A stretch of 55,203 nucleotides of DNA, taken from an uncultured Sulfurovum sp. GTDB lineage: Bacteria > Campylobacterota > Campylobacteria > Campylobacterales > Sulfurovaceae. This document shows positions 43,553 through 51,471 of this stretch, one piece after another (position 1 is the first letter of the stretch; every line of letters begins with the position of its first letter). The DNA lies in NCBI GenBank assembly GCA_902727915.1, contig CACVAU010000002.1, forward strand, positions 1-55,203. Direction: 5' to 3'. The notes beneath the pieces were generated by a model, which had not been told where the DNA came from, ran no database searches, and saw only the letters and a list, made by a program, of their open reading frames with translations. The translations under genes were made by a program, and so were the position numbers.

Positions 43553-45190
43553 ATGTCAGATACGCAAAAAAAAGAACAAATTTATTGGTACTCCTATTCA
43601 GAGGAAAATTTAAAAAAAGCGCAACATGAGAACAAATCTATTTTTTTATTTATTTATAATTCTCACTCTCAATGGTTTCAAAAAATGCAAGAAGAATCTT
43701 TTAATGATAGCGTGATAATAGAACTTTTAAATGCGCGTTTTATTCCCATATTGGTCAATAAGGATGAGCATCCAGATATTGAACGTTATTATCATAAAGT
43801 TTATACTTTAATGAACCGTGAAACAACAGGTTCACCTTTAAGTCTTTTTTTAACAGCCAAGTTAGAACCTTTCTATGCTGGATCATTCATACCAGCCCAA
43901 GATATAGATGACCAATTGAGTTTAGAATCTTTACTGAGAATTATTTCTAAAAAATACATCACAGATTATGATACTTTGGCTCAAAAAGGACAAGAAGTAC
44001 TTTCACATATTAATGTACAAGACAAAAGTATTCAGGCTACTAAACTCAATAGTACCATAACCCAAACAATTCAACAACATGTAGAGAAGTTACTTGACCC
44101 TCAATTTGGAGGCTTCTCTAAAGCACCTAAGTTTCCAAATACGACAACATTACATTTACTTTTTGACCTCTATCAGCTAGAACATAATGAACAAATACTT
44201 AATGCCATTACCCTAAGCCTTGATAATATGATAAAAGGTGGTTTTTATGACTTAGAAAATGGAGGATTTTATCAGTACAGTAAAGATAGTGCATGGAAAG
44301 AACCTTACACAGTCAAAACAACTTATGATAATGCTCAACTGATAGAGCTGTACTTACGTGCTTATGCTATTAGTAAAAATGAAAAGTATAAAAATGTCGC
44401 TTTTCAAAGCATAAATTTTATGTTAGCCCAACGTAAACATACTAAGTTTTTTTCATTAGAAAATGAAATAATTATCACCTCATGGAATGCACTTATGGTA
44501 AAAGCCCTATTTTTAGCATCAAGTTTTGATAAAAAATACCAAGTTCATGCCTTAGAAACCCTAGAAGCCATACTCTCTGAACTCTATGTTTCAGGAACAC
44601 TTTACCATACTAAAGAAATCAATGAAAAAGCACATGTTAAAGCCGTTTTAGAAGACTATAGTAGCCTTGGAGAAACCCTAATTATAGCGTATCAAAATAC
44701 CTTAGATGAATCTTTTTTAATTATGGCAACACAATTTACAAACTTAATTGTTGAGCAATATTACGAACAAGCTCGATGGGTCTATTCTACAGGTAACTTT
44801 AAAGTGAGAGAAAATATTCATGATATAGATATTCCTTCTAGTATCGCTTCTGCCGTATCTTTACTCTTAAGTATCGCTTCTTTAGTCGATAACAACTATA
44901 AGAAATTTGTATTTAAAACCCTAGAATTACACTCTTTTACACTGATGCGTCAACCCCTTTCCTCTCCAAAATTAACACAAATGCTCTTACGCTATTTAAA
45001 AGATGATATAATTATAAAATCAAACGAAAACTTATTAAAAAAACATATAGATGAAAAAGAAGAATTCTCTTATCCTTACGTTTATTTTAAAATAGTTAAG
45101 CAGGAAAATCTAAACATTGATAACTCTCATTCCACTTTGAGAACAGAAAAAACATTTGAAGAAGTTAAACAATACCTAAAAAATTTATAA
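43553..45190 (+). CDS. DUF255/YyaL-like thioredoxin-fold plus alpha-barrel protein, without CxxC and shortened
   Basis: A 545-residue relative of the DUF255 (YyaL/SPATA20) family, which is normally about 650-700 residues. The N-terminal thioredoxin fold aligns through MQEESFNDSVIIELLNARFIPILVNKDEHPDI, but the usual CHWCH reads SHSQW (38-41 region), so both cysteines are gone. The (alpha/alpha) barrel follows (GGFSKAPKFPN, GGFYQYSKDSAW), with PHFEKMLYDNAQL changed to PYTVKTTYDNAQL. The middle DADS/EGxxYxW region is missing before IIITSWNALMVKAL. It is probably a non-redox family member. No signal peptide is seen; AAAGG precedes the ATG. Confidence 0.75.
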   Translation: MSDTQKKEQIYWYSYSEENLKKAQHENKSIFLFIYNSHSQWFQKMQEESFNDSVIIELLNARFIPILVNKDEHPDIERYYHKVYTLMNRETTGSPLSLFLTAKLEPFYAGSFIPAQDIDDQLSLESLLRIISKKYITDYDTLAQKGQEVLSHINVQDKSIQATKLNSTITQTIQQHVEKLLDPQFGGFSKAPKFPNTTTLHLLFDLYQLEHNEQILNAITLSLDNMIKGGFYDLENGGFYQYSKDSAWKEPYTVKTTYDNAQLIELYLRAYAISKNEKYKNVAFQSINFMLAQRKHTKFFSLENEIIITSWNALMVKALFLASSFDKKYQVHALETLEAILSELYVSGTLYHTKEINEKAHVKAVLEDYSSLGETLIIAYQNTLDESFLIMATQFTNLIVEQYYEQARWVYSTGNFKVRENIHDIDIPSSIASAVSLLLSIASLVDNNYKKFVFKTLELHSFTLMRQPLSSPKLTQMLLRYLKDDIIIKSNENLLKKHIDEKEEFSYPYVYFKIVKQENLNIDNSHSTLRTEKTFEEVKQYLKNL

Positions 45191-45201
45191 TTGGGAAACG
45201 T

Positions 45202-45924
45202 ATGATACGCCATATTCAATATCTTATTTTAATCTTTGTCCTTTTATTTTTAGTCTCTTGTAATGGTAGTAAACAAGCTGTAAAAGAAGAAGTTCAAGAA
45301 AATAACATCACAACTTCTCCAATAGAAATAGAAAATCAAAGTCAACCCACAATCAAAAATATGCTCGACAGTTATTTAAATAAATTGGCTACTTTTGATA
45401 CTGATGCTATTGTAGATATGACTTACCCTAAACTTTTTTATGTTATTGACCCTGAGTTATACCGACAATATATTGCTTCAATGATGAATTCCAGCGACAT
45501 TATAATGACTTCTTATGAAACCAACGTCACCAAATTTTCTCCTGTACTACGTTTTTCCAATGAAACAGAGTTTGCACAAGTCAACTATACCTCTAAGGTA
45601 AACATACAATTTCTCAATAATAATCTTTATGATACTGAGGAAAAAATAAATTTTTTATACGATGCACTCATTCATAAATATGGTCAAGAAAATATAAACA
45701 TCGATGTAAAGAAAAGAACCTTAGCCATAAAAAAAGCTGAAAAACTTATTATTATCAAAGAAAAAGATACAGAATGGAAATTCTTAGGTGACAATTCAAA
45801 GTATCGCCAACTCTATCCAAATTTTTTACCTCGTGAAATTTTAAATAATTTAGACAAGGAAATTACAGTAGAAACACAAAAAAGTCAAAAACTAGAAAGG
45901 AGAGATACCAATGAAACAATTTAG
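45202..45924 (+). CDS. Lipoprotein, unknown function
   Basis: A 240-residue protein with lipobox LVSC (signal about 1-18). After a polar linker, residues about 50-200 form one alpha/beta domain (MLDSYLNKLATFDTDAIVDMTYPKLFYVIDPELY…), perhaps NTF2/SnoaL-like. It starts 11 bp after the DUF255 gene and overlaps the small lipoprotein gene by 14 bp, so the three are probably one operon. Confidence 0.65.
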   Translation: MIRHIQYLILIFVLLFLVSCNGSKQAVKEEVQENNITTSPIEIENQSQPTIKNMLDSYLNKLATFDTDAIVDMTYPKLFYVIDPELYRQYIASMMNSSDIIMTSYETNVTKFSPVLRFSNETEFAQVNYTSKVNIQFLNNNLYDTEEKINFLYDALIHKYGQENINIDVKKRTLAIKKAEKLIIIKEKDTEWKFLGDNSKYRQLYPNFLPREILNNLDKEITVETQKSQKLERRDTNETI

Positions 45925-46078
45925 TCTAATTGCCATTGTAGTAATTTTTATGACAGGCTGTACACAAGTAATTACAGCACCCATAAAAGTTGTTGGGGCT
46001 GTTGCAGGTGCTGCCATAGATGTTGGAGCTGCAGGGGTAAGAGCCGTTGCTGGTTCAGATGATGATGACGAAAAATAA
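45911..46078 (+). CDS. Small lipoprotein (55 aa)
   Basis: The frame reads MKQFSLIAIVVIFMTGCTQVITAPIKVVGAVAGAAIDV…GSDDDDEK. The signal ends in a lipobox (MTGC, Cys17), a glycine/alanine/valine-rich stretch follows, and an acidic tail closes it. It resembles the small "GCTxVxxAPxxVxGA" lipoproteins (NF038104/DUF6726-like) of other Proteobacteria. GGAGAG precedes the ATG inside the end of the upstream gene. A strong terminator follows 8 bp later. Confidence 0.75.
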   Translation: MKQFSLIAIVVIFMTGCTQVITAPIKVVGAVAGAAIDVGAAGVRAVAGSDDDDEK

Positions 46079-46085
46079 TACAAAT

Positions 46086-46112
46086 AGCAGTCATTCATGA
46101 CTGCTGTTTTTT
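46086..46112. terminator. Bidirectional intrinsic terminator
   Basis: AGCAGTCAT-TC-ATGACTGCT is a 9-bp perfect stem followed by GTTTTTT on the plus strand. On the minus strand the stem is followed by ATTTGTATTATTTTT. It lies between the convergent small lipoprotein and ExbD genes and can end both. Confidence 0.85.
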
Positions 46113-46497
46113 ACTGAGTTAACAAAGACACTTTTTTAAACTCACTCTGCTTTACTACTTTCAATAAATACATAACATGCTCATAAGCAATCTCTTTGTC
46201 AGCATTTATAAAAACAACTTGGTCTTTTTCAATGTCACCCGTTTTTAATCTAAAAGCATCAGGAAATGTTTCTAAAGTAAATTTATCACTTTTATAATGT
46301 ACGGTTAAATCTTTAGTAATACGAACAGTCAAAGCTTTAGCATCTGAAACAGCAGTAGTTTGCGCACCATCTGGAAGATTAATCTTCTCTTCATAATGCA
46401 TAACAGGAATGGTAATCATAAAAATAGCCATAAGCACTAACATCACATCAATCAGTGGCGTAATATTTAAGTCTGGAGCTTCATCCCATTCATACAT
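46111..46497 (-). CDS. ExbD/TolR-family biopolymer transport protein
   Basis: A 128-residue protein with one membrane helix near the N-terminus. LNITPLIDVMLVLMAIFMITIPV holds the conserved aspartate that takes part in proton flow, followed by the periplasmic domain (VFINADKEIAYEHVMYLLKVV). It works with the ExbB/TolQ protein encoded 2 bp upstream to energise a TonB or TolA protein; neither is encoded here. It could serve Tol-Pal or TonB uptake. Confidence 0.9.
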   Translation of the reverse strand: MYEWDEAPDLNITPLIDVMLVLMAIFMITIPVMHYEEKINLPDGAQTTAVSDAKALTVRITKDLTVHYKSDKFTLETFPDAFRLKTGDIEKDQVVFINADKEIAYEHVMYLLKVVKQSEFKKVSLLTQ

Positions 46498-46499
46498 AA

Positions 46500-47078
46500 C
46501 TACGCCTTTTGAGATAAAATTAAGTCAGACTGACTCTCTAATAGTACTGATAATTCATAGGCTTTTCTTTTCAAAATCAAATGAAAAGTATAAGCAACTG
46601 TTGCCACAGCAATCCCAGCAGCTGTTGCTACCAATGCTTCTGAAATAGCAGGTGCCACAATGGCTATGGACGTTCCACTTTGTGTACCAAGTCCAGAAAA
46701 TGTTTCTAAAATAGCAACGACCGTACCAAAAAGTCCAATAAAAGGTGAAGTAGATGCAATAATAGATAAAGCAGTTAAACCACTTGTAGCTGATTTGATA
46801 GCAGAGTTTTTAGCCACAGAGAAAATAGCTTGATTGGGAATAAGTACCTTAGCTAAAAAAGGATGTAATAAAGAGTTTTTTTCAACTGTTTTAGCACGTC
46901 CCATATAAAGTTTTTTTAATGAATACTCTTCAGTAGAAATCTTAGATCTTAAAGAGAAATATCTATAAATATAAATCCAAAGTACAATAAATAAATAAAC
47001 TGAAAGTATTGCCAATACAAAAATAGTAATGGCAGAACTTTTTCCAAGATATGCAAATAGGCTCTCAAATAATCCCAT
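46500..47078 (-). CDS. ExbB/TolQ-family proton channel protein
   Basis: A 192-residue protein with three membrane segments (about 14-37, 98-122, 145-168). SGLTALSIIASTSPFIGLFGTVVAILETF and APAISEALVATAAGIAVATVAYTFH are the family's conserved TM2/TM3 regions. Together with ExbD it forms the proton-driven motor in the inner membrane. Its gene is separated from ExbD by 2 bp. Assignment to the Ton or Tol system cannot be made from this window. Confidence 0.9.
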   Translation of the reverse strand: MGLFESLFAYLGKSSAITIFVLAILSVYLFIVLWIYIYRYFSLRSKISTEEYSLKKLYMGRAKTVEKNSLLHPFLAKVLIPNQAIFSVAKNSAIKSATSGLTALSIIASTSPFIGLFGTVVAILETFSGLGTQSGTSIAIVAPAISEALVATAAGIAVATVAYTFHLILKRKAYELSVLLESQSDLILSQKA

Positions 47079-47154
47079 ATTTTCCCTTTTATATTAAATA
47101 TAACGATATTATCATATTTGTCCTCATTTAATTATTAAACCTTCATAACTTACT

Positions 47155-48579
47155 TTATATAAAACTTGGTGCATCATTGGCAAATAAAATTAAATCTCCA
47201 ACTTTTGTTTCCGTCACAAGCATCTCTTGCATCTTATCTTTACTTTCTAGTTTTAACAATTTATCCGTAGCTATATGCTCTTTAAAAATTGCATAATTTA
47301 AATCACCTGTAATAACAACCAAATCAAAAACTTCATTGGCTTTTTGAGCTACTTCAATATTAAATGCATCATCAACTTCTACCAAACCTGGGGTAATAAG
47401 CACTTTTCTACCCTCATAAGTAGAAGCCAAACTAAATCCTTCTAACATACCATCTATGTTTCCATTAAAAGAATCATCAATAATAACTTTTCCACCAGCA
47501 TCCATACGTTGTAGTCGATGGGCTGTTGGTTCTAAAGTATTTAATTGTTTTTTAATCATTTCTTCATCAACATCTAAGGCTTTGGCGACTTTAATAGAGG
47601 CTGCTAAATTCATGGCATTAAATGAACCTAAAATATTTGCATGATATGTTTCATTATCCATTTTAAAATTTAAGCCATCTAATGTTGCGTGTATAGCATG
47701 AATCTCTTTTCCAAAAGAATGTATGTGCTTAATCGGTTGTAACATTGCTGAATCATGAACCCAAGCCTCTTTTAAACGGTCTGAAACAAGAATTTCCATC
47801 TTTGTATTTCGGATATTCTCTAAGCTTCTAAAATACTCAATATGTGCTGGTCCAATTTTACCAACCACAGCTAAATGAGGATTAACAAACTTTGTAATCT
47901 CGCGAATATCACCTTTACCTCTTGCCCCCATCTCAACCACATAAACTTCAGTATCTGATGGTAAGTCATCATTAATATCTTTTAAAACACCCCCAAAGGT
48001 ATTTACCGAACGAGGTGTTGCATAAACCTTGTATTTTGCAGAAAGTATATGCGCAATATAGTTTTTAATACTTGTCTTTCCATAAGAAGCTGTTATCCCA
48101 ACAACAATCATGTCAGGCATACTTTCTAGTCTCTCTTCAGCTTTCTTTTGAAAGCCTAAAAAAAGCATTTTTTCCATCATAGCCGAAGTAACATAGGCTA
48201 AAAAAAGAGGAATAAACACCACCAATACTTCAAATTTTATAATAAATTTCATCATCACCAAAAAGAGGGTAAAAAATACCAACGCTGCAAAAAAACGTTT
48301 CACACGACCTGTAAAAACCAAAGGCTTATCTTGCTCTTTTCGCCAAAAATAAATGGCAACAATATATAAAAGTGCGACAACAATACTAAAATCAGATGCA
48401 CGACTCACTGTAAAATACAAAAAAACTGGAACCAAAAAATAAACCAAGTGCCACCATGTTTTAGTATGATGAAAAAGTACTCTGGTTAATTTATAAGAGT
48501 ACCATTGCATATTAGTCATGAAGTAATAGCCTAGAGCCAGTACAAAAAGAATATTAGAGAATATATTGAGCAGTTCCAT
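47155..48579 (-). CDS. murF: UDP-N-acetylmuramoyl-tripeptide--D-alanyl-D-alanine ligase MurF, membrane-anchored form
   Basis: A 474-residue protein whose first 140 residues contain four or so hydrophobic helices, a feature of Campylobacterota MurF, followed by the Mur ligase. The ATP loop is GITASYGKTSIKNY, then SVNTFGGVLKDIN, VEMGARGKGDI, NILGSFNAMNLAASI, TAHRLQRM and IIDDSFNGN. It adds D-Ala-D-Ala to the peptidoglycan precursor. AGGA precedes the ATG. It is divergent from a lipoprotein gene across 157 bp. Confidence 0.92.
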   Translation of the reverse strand: MELLNIFSNILFVLALGYYFMTNMQWYSYKLTRVLFHHTKTWWHLVYFLVPVFLYFTVSRASDFSIVVALLYIVAIYFWRKEQDKPLVFTGRVKRFFAALVFFTLFLVMMKFIIKFEVLVVFIPLFLAYVTSAMMEKMLFLGFQKKAEERLESMPDMIVVGITASYGKTSIKNYIAHILSAKYKVYATPRSVNTFGGVLKDINDDLPSDTEVYVVEMGARGKGDIREITKFVNPHLAVVGKIGPAHIEYFRSLENIRNTKMEILVSDRLKEAWVHDSAMLQPIKHIHSFGKEIHAIHATLDGLNFKMDNETYHANILGSFNAMNLAASIKVAKALDVDEEMIKKQLNTLEPTAHRLQRMDAGGKVIIDDSFNGNIDGMLEGFSLASTYEGRKVLITPGLVEVDDAFNIEVAQKANEVFDLVVITGDLNYAIFKEHIATDKLLKLESKDKMQEMLVTETKVGDLILFANDAPSFI

Positions 48580-48706
48580 CTTTGTTTTTTCCTATGTCTG
48601 TTTTTTATCTTTATTAATAAAGTATTTTAACATAAGAAAGCGTAGGGAGCGATTGCCATAGCAGTATTTTGATCATATTTCAACCTTAAAGAATTTTCCA
48701 ATGTGC

Positions 48707-48712
48707 TATAAT
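48707..48712 (+). promoter_or_regulatory. Extended -10 promoter of the lipoprotein gene at 48737
   Basis: TGTGCTATAAT includes the TGn-extended -10, 24 nt before the ATG; GAAAGG is the ribosome-binding site. Confidence 0.5.
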
Positions 48713-48736
48713 CATTAAAAATAGAAAGGTATTATC

Positions 48737-49999
48737 ATGCGTTTATTCCTGAGTATTATTTTTGTTATTAGCAGTTTCACCTCTTGCTCTAAGCCAACAG
48801 GAGGACTTAACATTGCTTTTGAGGCACTTGGCAGTGAAGTCAATTCAAAATATGGTAGCGAAGGCTTACATTATCGAAGTTCTATTAACATTACAGGTTT
48901 AGGACAAAACCAAGTTATAGGTGAAATACTAACTGTCCCTGGACAAAAAATACCAGATACACATGCCATACCCATTATCACAGATTGTTCTAAAGTTGCC
49001 GTATCCCTTTATGACACTAATGCAAGTATTTATGATATTAGGGCAATTCAAAATGCACTTAATGAGCTTATTCAGTTACAATCTATTGCCATAGCCATTG
49101 AGACAGAAATAGTATTTATAAGATTGTTAAAGCAACGTATGGAGGACAAACCCAAGAACAAAGAACTACAATTTGAAATTGCAAAAAGATATGGAAAGTC
49201 TGATAATATTCTACCTACAAAACTTACTTTTCTTCAAAATGAATTACAAAAAAATCAAAAACTTGTACTGAGCAAACGTTCAACACTTAATACTATCCAA
49301 CCAGGTATTATCATTGCCCATTGGACCTCATCTAAACAAAAAAACATGGGAGGATTTTTTGGCTCACTCTTCGCTACAAGCATTAATAATCAAGTTCAAA
49401 GAGAAGGCTTTGTCATTTTAGCTGGACTTAAAACAGAATCCATATGGTTAGGAGATGATTTTGCTTCTTATGTGACCAAAGAACGGACAGGATCAGATGC
49501 GATTATCAATGATAAAGGATACATCGTCACCTATAAACTTTCTGCTAAACATAGAGCCTATAGCGAAACATTTAATTACCAACAACTCATCTCAACACGC
49601 CTTTCTTTATCTCCTGAAGATATTCAAAAAATTTTAGGCACACACTATGCAGAACTTTTTACGCACAAACAAGCAGAACTACGTCTAAGCTTTAGCAACA
49701 TGATTGGTGCAACCAATAAAGGAGTCTTAACAGCAGCAAAAAAACATTTATTTGAATATCGTTTTTATGGGGATAAAGCCTATGCTGATTCCGTGATTTA
49801 CAATTATAATCGAACCACAGGGTACTCAGAAGTTTACTCAGTACGAAGTAACATTGCTGAACTAAAACAGAATTTCAAACAGCTAAAAGTCCAAACTTCA
49901 AGCTGTGAAAACAATAGAATAAAAAATAAGAAACTAAACATAAGAGAGCCAAATAAACTTTTTAAAAAAAATATTTTATTAGATTATCCAGTACAATAA
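48737..49999 (+). CDS. Large lipoprotein, unknown function
   Basis: A 420-residue protein with lipobox FTSC (signal about 1-15, MRLFLSIIFVISSFTS). The mature part has an alpha/beta region (KVAVSLYDTNASIYDIRAIQ), a helical segment (about 95-190) and a beta-rich part (GGFFGSLFATSINNQVQREGFVILAGLKTESIWLG). Four cysteines lie outside the signal. No family recognised. It is monocistronic, ending 5 bp before a convergent gene. Confidence 0.6.
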   Translation: MRLFLSIIFVISSFTSCSKPTGGLNIAFEALGSEVNSKYGSEGLHYRSSINITGLGQNQVIGEILTVPGQKIPDTHAIPIITDCSKVAVSLYDTNASIYDIRAIQNALNELIQLQSIAIAIETEIVFIRLLKQRMEDKPKNKELQFEIAKRYGKSDNILPTKLTFLQNELQKNQKLVLSKRSTLNTIQPGIIIAHWTSSKQKNMGGFFGSLFATSINNQVQREGFVILAGLKTESIWLGDDFASYVTKERTGSDAIINDKGYIVTYKLSAKHRAYSETFNYQQLISTRLSLSPEDIQKILGTHYAELFTHKQAELRLSFSNMIGATNKGVLTAAKKHLFEYRFYGDKAYADSVIYNYNRTTGYSEVYSVRSNIAELKQNFKQLKVQTSSCENNRIKNKKLNIREPNKLFKKNILLDYPVQ

Positions 50000-50004
50000 T
50001 GCTT

Positions 50005-50379
50005 TTAAGGTTTTAAAGTAAGTGAAAAAGGAACACCATAATATTTTGGTTCAAAATAATTTACTGATATTTGATCACCAACTGATATTTTAGAGTATGC
50101 TACTTTATTGACAATAATGACGGTATCTTTATGCGCTAAACTTACATACAGTGTTGGCTCTTCTTCAACGGCAACAGAATTTGTAACTAACGTTTTCCCG
50201 ACATGTACAAATCTTCGTTCTGTTCCTTCTGGAATTATTTCTTTCTTAAGAACGATAGCCATACCCTCTTGAACGGTTAATGTTCTTAAGTCATAATTAC
50301 TTCTTAAAATATGCGAAACTAAAAAAATACCACCCACAAGCATAAGAGGAAGGAGCATCGTTTTGAAAATTTTTCCCAT
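50005..50379 (-). CDS. Membrane-anchored small periplasmic protein, unknown function
   Basis: A 124-residue protein with one N-terminal helix (MGKIFKTMLLPLMLVGGIFLVSHI, uncleaved or signal-like). A beta-rich domain follows (TLTVQEGMAIVLKKEII, KDTVIIVNKVAYSKISVGDQISVNYFEPKYYG). The repeated V-G-D-x-I-like pattern suggests an OB or SH3-like fold, but no family is clear. It follows the SH3-SPOR gene by 28 bp on the same strand. Confidence 0.55.
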   Translation of the reverse strand: MGKIFKTMLLPLMLVGGIFLVSHILRSNYDLRTLTVQEGMAIVLKKEIIPEGTERRFVHVGKTLVTNSVAVEEEPTLYVSLAHKDTVIIVNKVAYSKISVGDQISVNYFEPKYYGVPFSLTLKP

Positions 50380-50407
50380 AAAACACCTACTTTTATCTTT
50401 TATTTAA

Positions 50408-51412
50408 TCAATTCAAATTTGTCTGAATGTATGCCAATTCATTAATATTAGCACGAACAATCACTAAGGCTTGTGTTGCTTCACTAACTGAATTAAAAGG
50501 CCCAATAAAAACACGACGAATCAGTTTTTCATCTTGTTGTACTTTTTGAATCATATAAGGGAATCCATTCTTCGTAATACTCGTCAAATAATCAGTTGAA
50601 ATATTAGAAAAAAATGAACCAGCTTTAATATAAAGTTTATTGGCTACAGGTTCTTGTGCAACAACTGAATTAAGTACTTCAGGAAGAACTTCTTCTTCTA
50701 TTTCCAGCACCGTTAAATTCTCTTCCACAACAACAGGTTTAGGAAACACAATGTGTTTTAAGTTTTTTAAAGCAGAAACTTTAAAACTATTGCCACTACT
50801 GACCAAACGCAACTTTTGGATATCTTTACCTTTTTCGTAATCATCACCTTTTCTAAAATGCCAACGTATGGTTGTTTGTACATCAATATAATCGGCTTTA
50901 CGTTTTAAAATTTTCATGTAAGTTAGACGATAATCACGCTTAGGCCATTTTTTGTATTCTCTAACTTTTCTAATTCTCAGATCACGTAAAGAGACATTTT
51001 TACTCCATAAATACTTTTGCATGGGAAAAGCATAAAAAGATTGTAACTTATCCATATAATTCTCTTCATCTGCCATATAAAAATTATATAAAAAGTTTTG
51101 TATGTGTGATTTAGATGCTCTAAGTTTTGTTGACATCTCTTTCAAATAATAAGACTTTACCCAACCCTCTAAATGTGATGCACCACGAGGAACATTAACA
51201 TAACACCATTCTGATTTATCCAAAAGTTCAGCACACTCCTTTATGCTAATGTTTGTTGCATTAAAAGCTATTCGCCCAACAACCCTAGAGACATTGATAA
51301 AAGGTGTATCACGTACATTAAGTGTTCCACCTCTTTTTATATGCGTAACTTGATACTTTGCAGCATGTCCTAATCCCATAAACAGTAACGTTATAATTAT
51401 TATTTTTTTCAT
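50408..51412 (-). CDS. Secreted SH3b and SPOR domain protein
   Basis: A 334-residue protein with a signal peptide (MKKIIIITLLFMGLGHA). Residues about 20-90 form a bacterial SH3 domain (GGTLNVRDTPFINVSRVVGRI, WCYVNVPRGASHLEGWV). The middle 100-225 is an unassigned helix/strand region. The C-terminal 70 residues look like a SPOR domain (LYIKAGSFFSNISTDYLTSI…FIGPFNSVSEATQAL), which binds denuded peptidoglycan. It is probably an envelope or division-site protein. The ATG at 51412 is chosen because the signal starts there and TATAAT lies 6 nt upstream. Confidence 0.78.
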   Translation of the reverse strand: MKKIIIITLLFMGLGHAAKYQVTHIKRGGTLNVRDTPFINVSRVVGRIAFNATNISIKECAELLDKSEWCYVNVPRGASHLEGWVKSYYLKEMSTKLRASKSHIQNFLYNFYMADEENYMDKLQSFYAFPMQKYLWSKNVSLRDLRIRKVREYKKWPKRDYRLTYMKILKRKADYIDVQTTIRWHFRKGDDYEKGKDIQKLRLVSSGNSFKVSALKNLKHIVFPKPVVVEENLTVLEIEEEVLPEVLNSVVAQEPVANKLYIKAGSFFSNISTDYLTSITKNGFPYMIQKVQQDEKLIRRVFIGPFNSVSEATQALVIVRANINELAYIQTNLN

Positions 51413-51418
51413 GGCAAA

Positions 51419-51424
51419 ATTATA
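51419..51424 (-). promoter_or_regulatory. -10 box 6 nt before the SH3-SPOR ATG
   Basis: TATAATTTTGCC precedes the ATG directly on the minus strand; no Shine-Dalgarno is present. The spacing is identical to that at hrpB and suggests a leaderless mRNA. Confidence 0.5.
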
Positions 51425-51471
51425 CAAGATATCAGTAAGAACAATATTAAAGCAAAATATTAAACGAAAAA

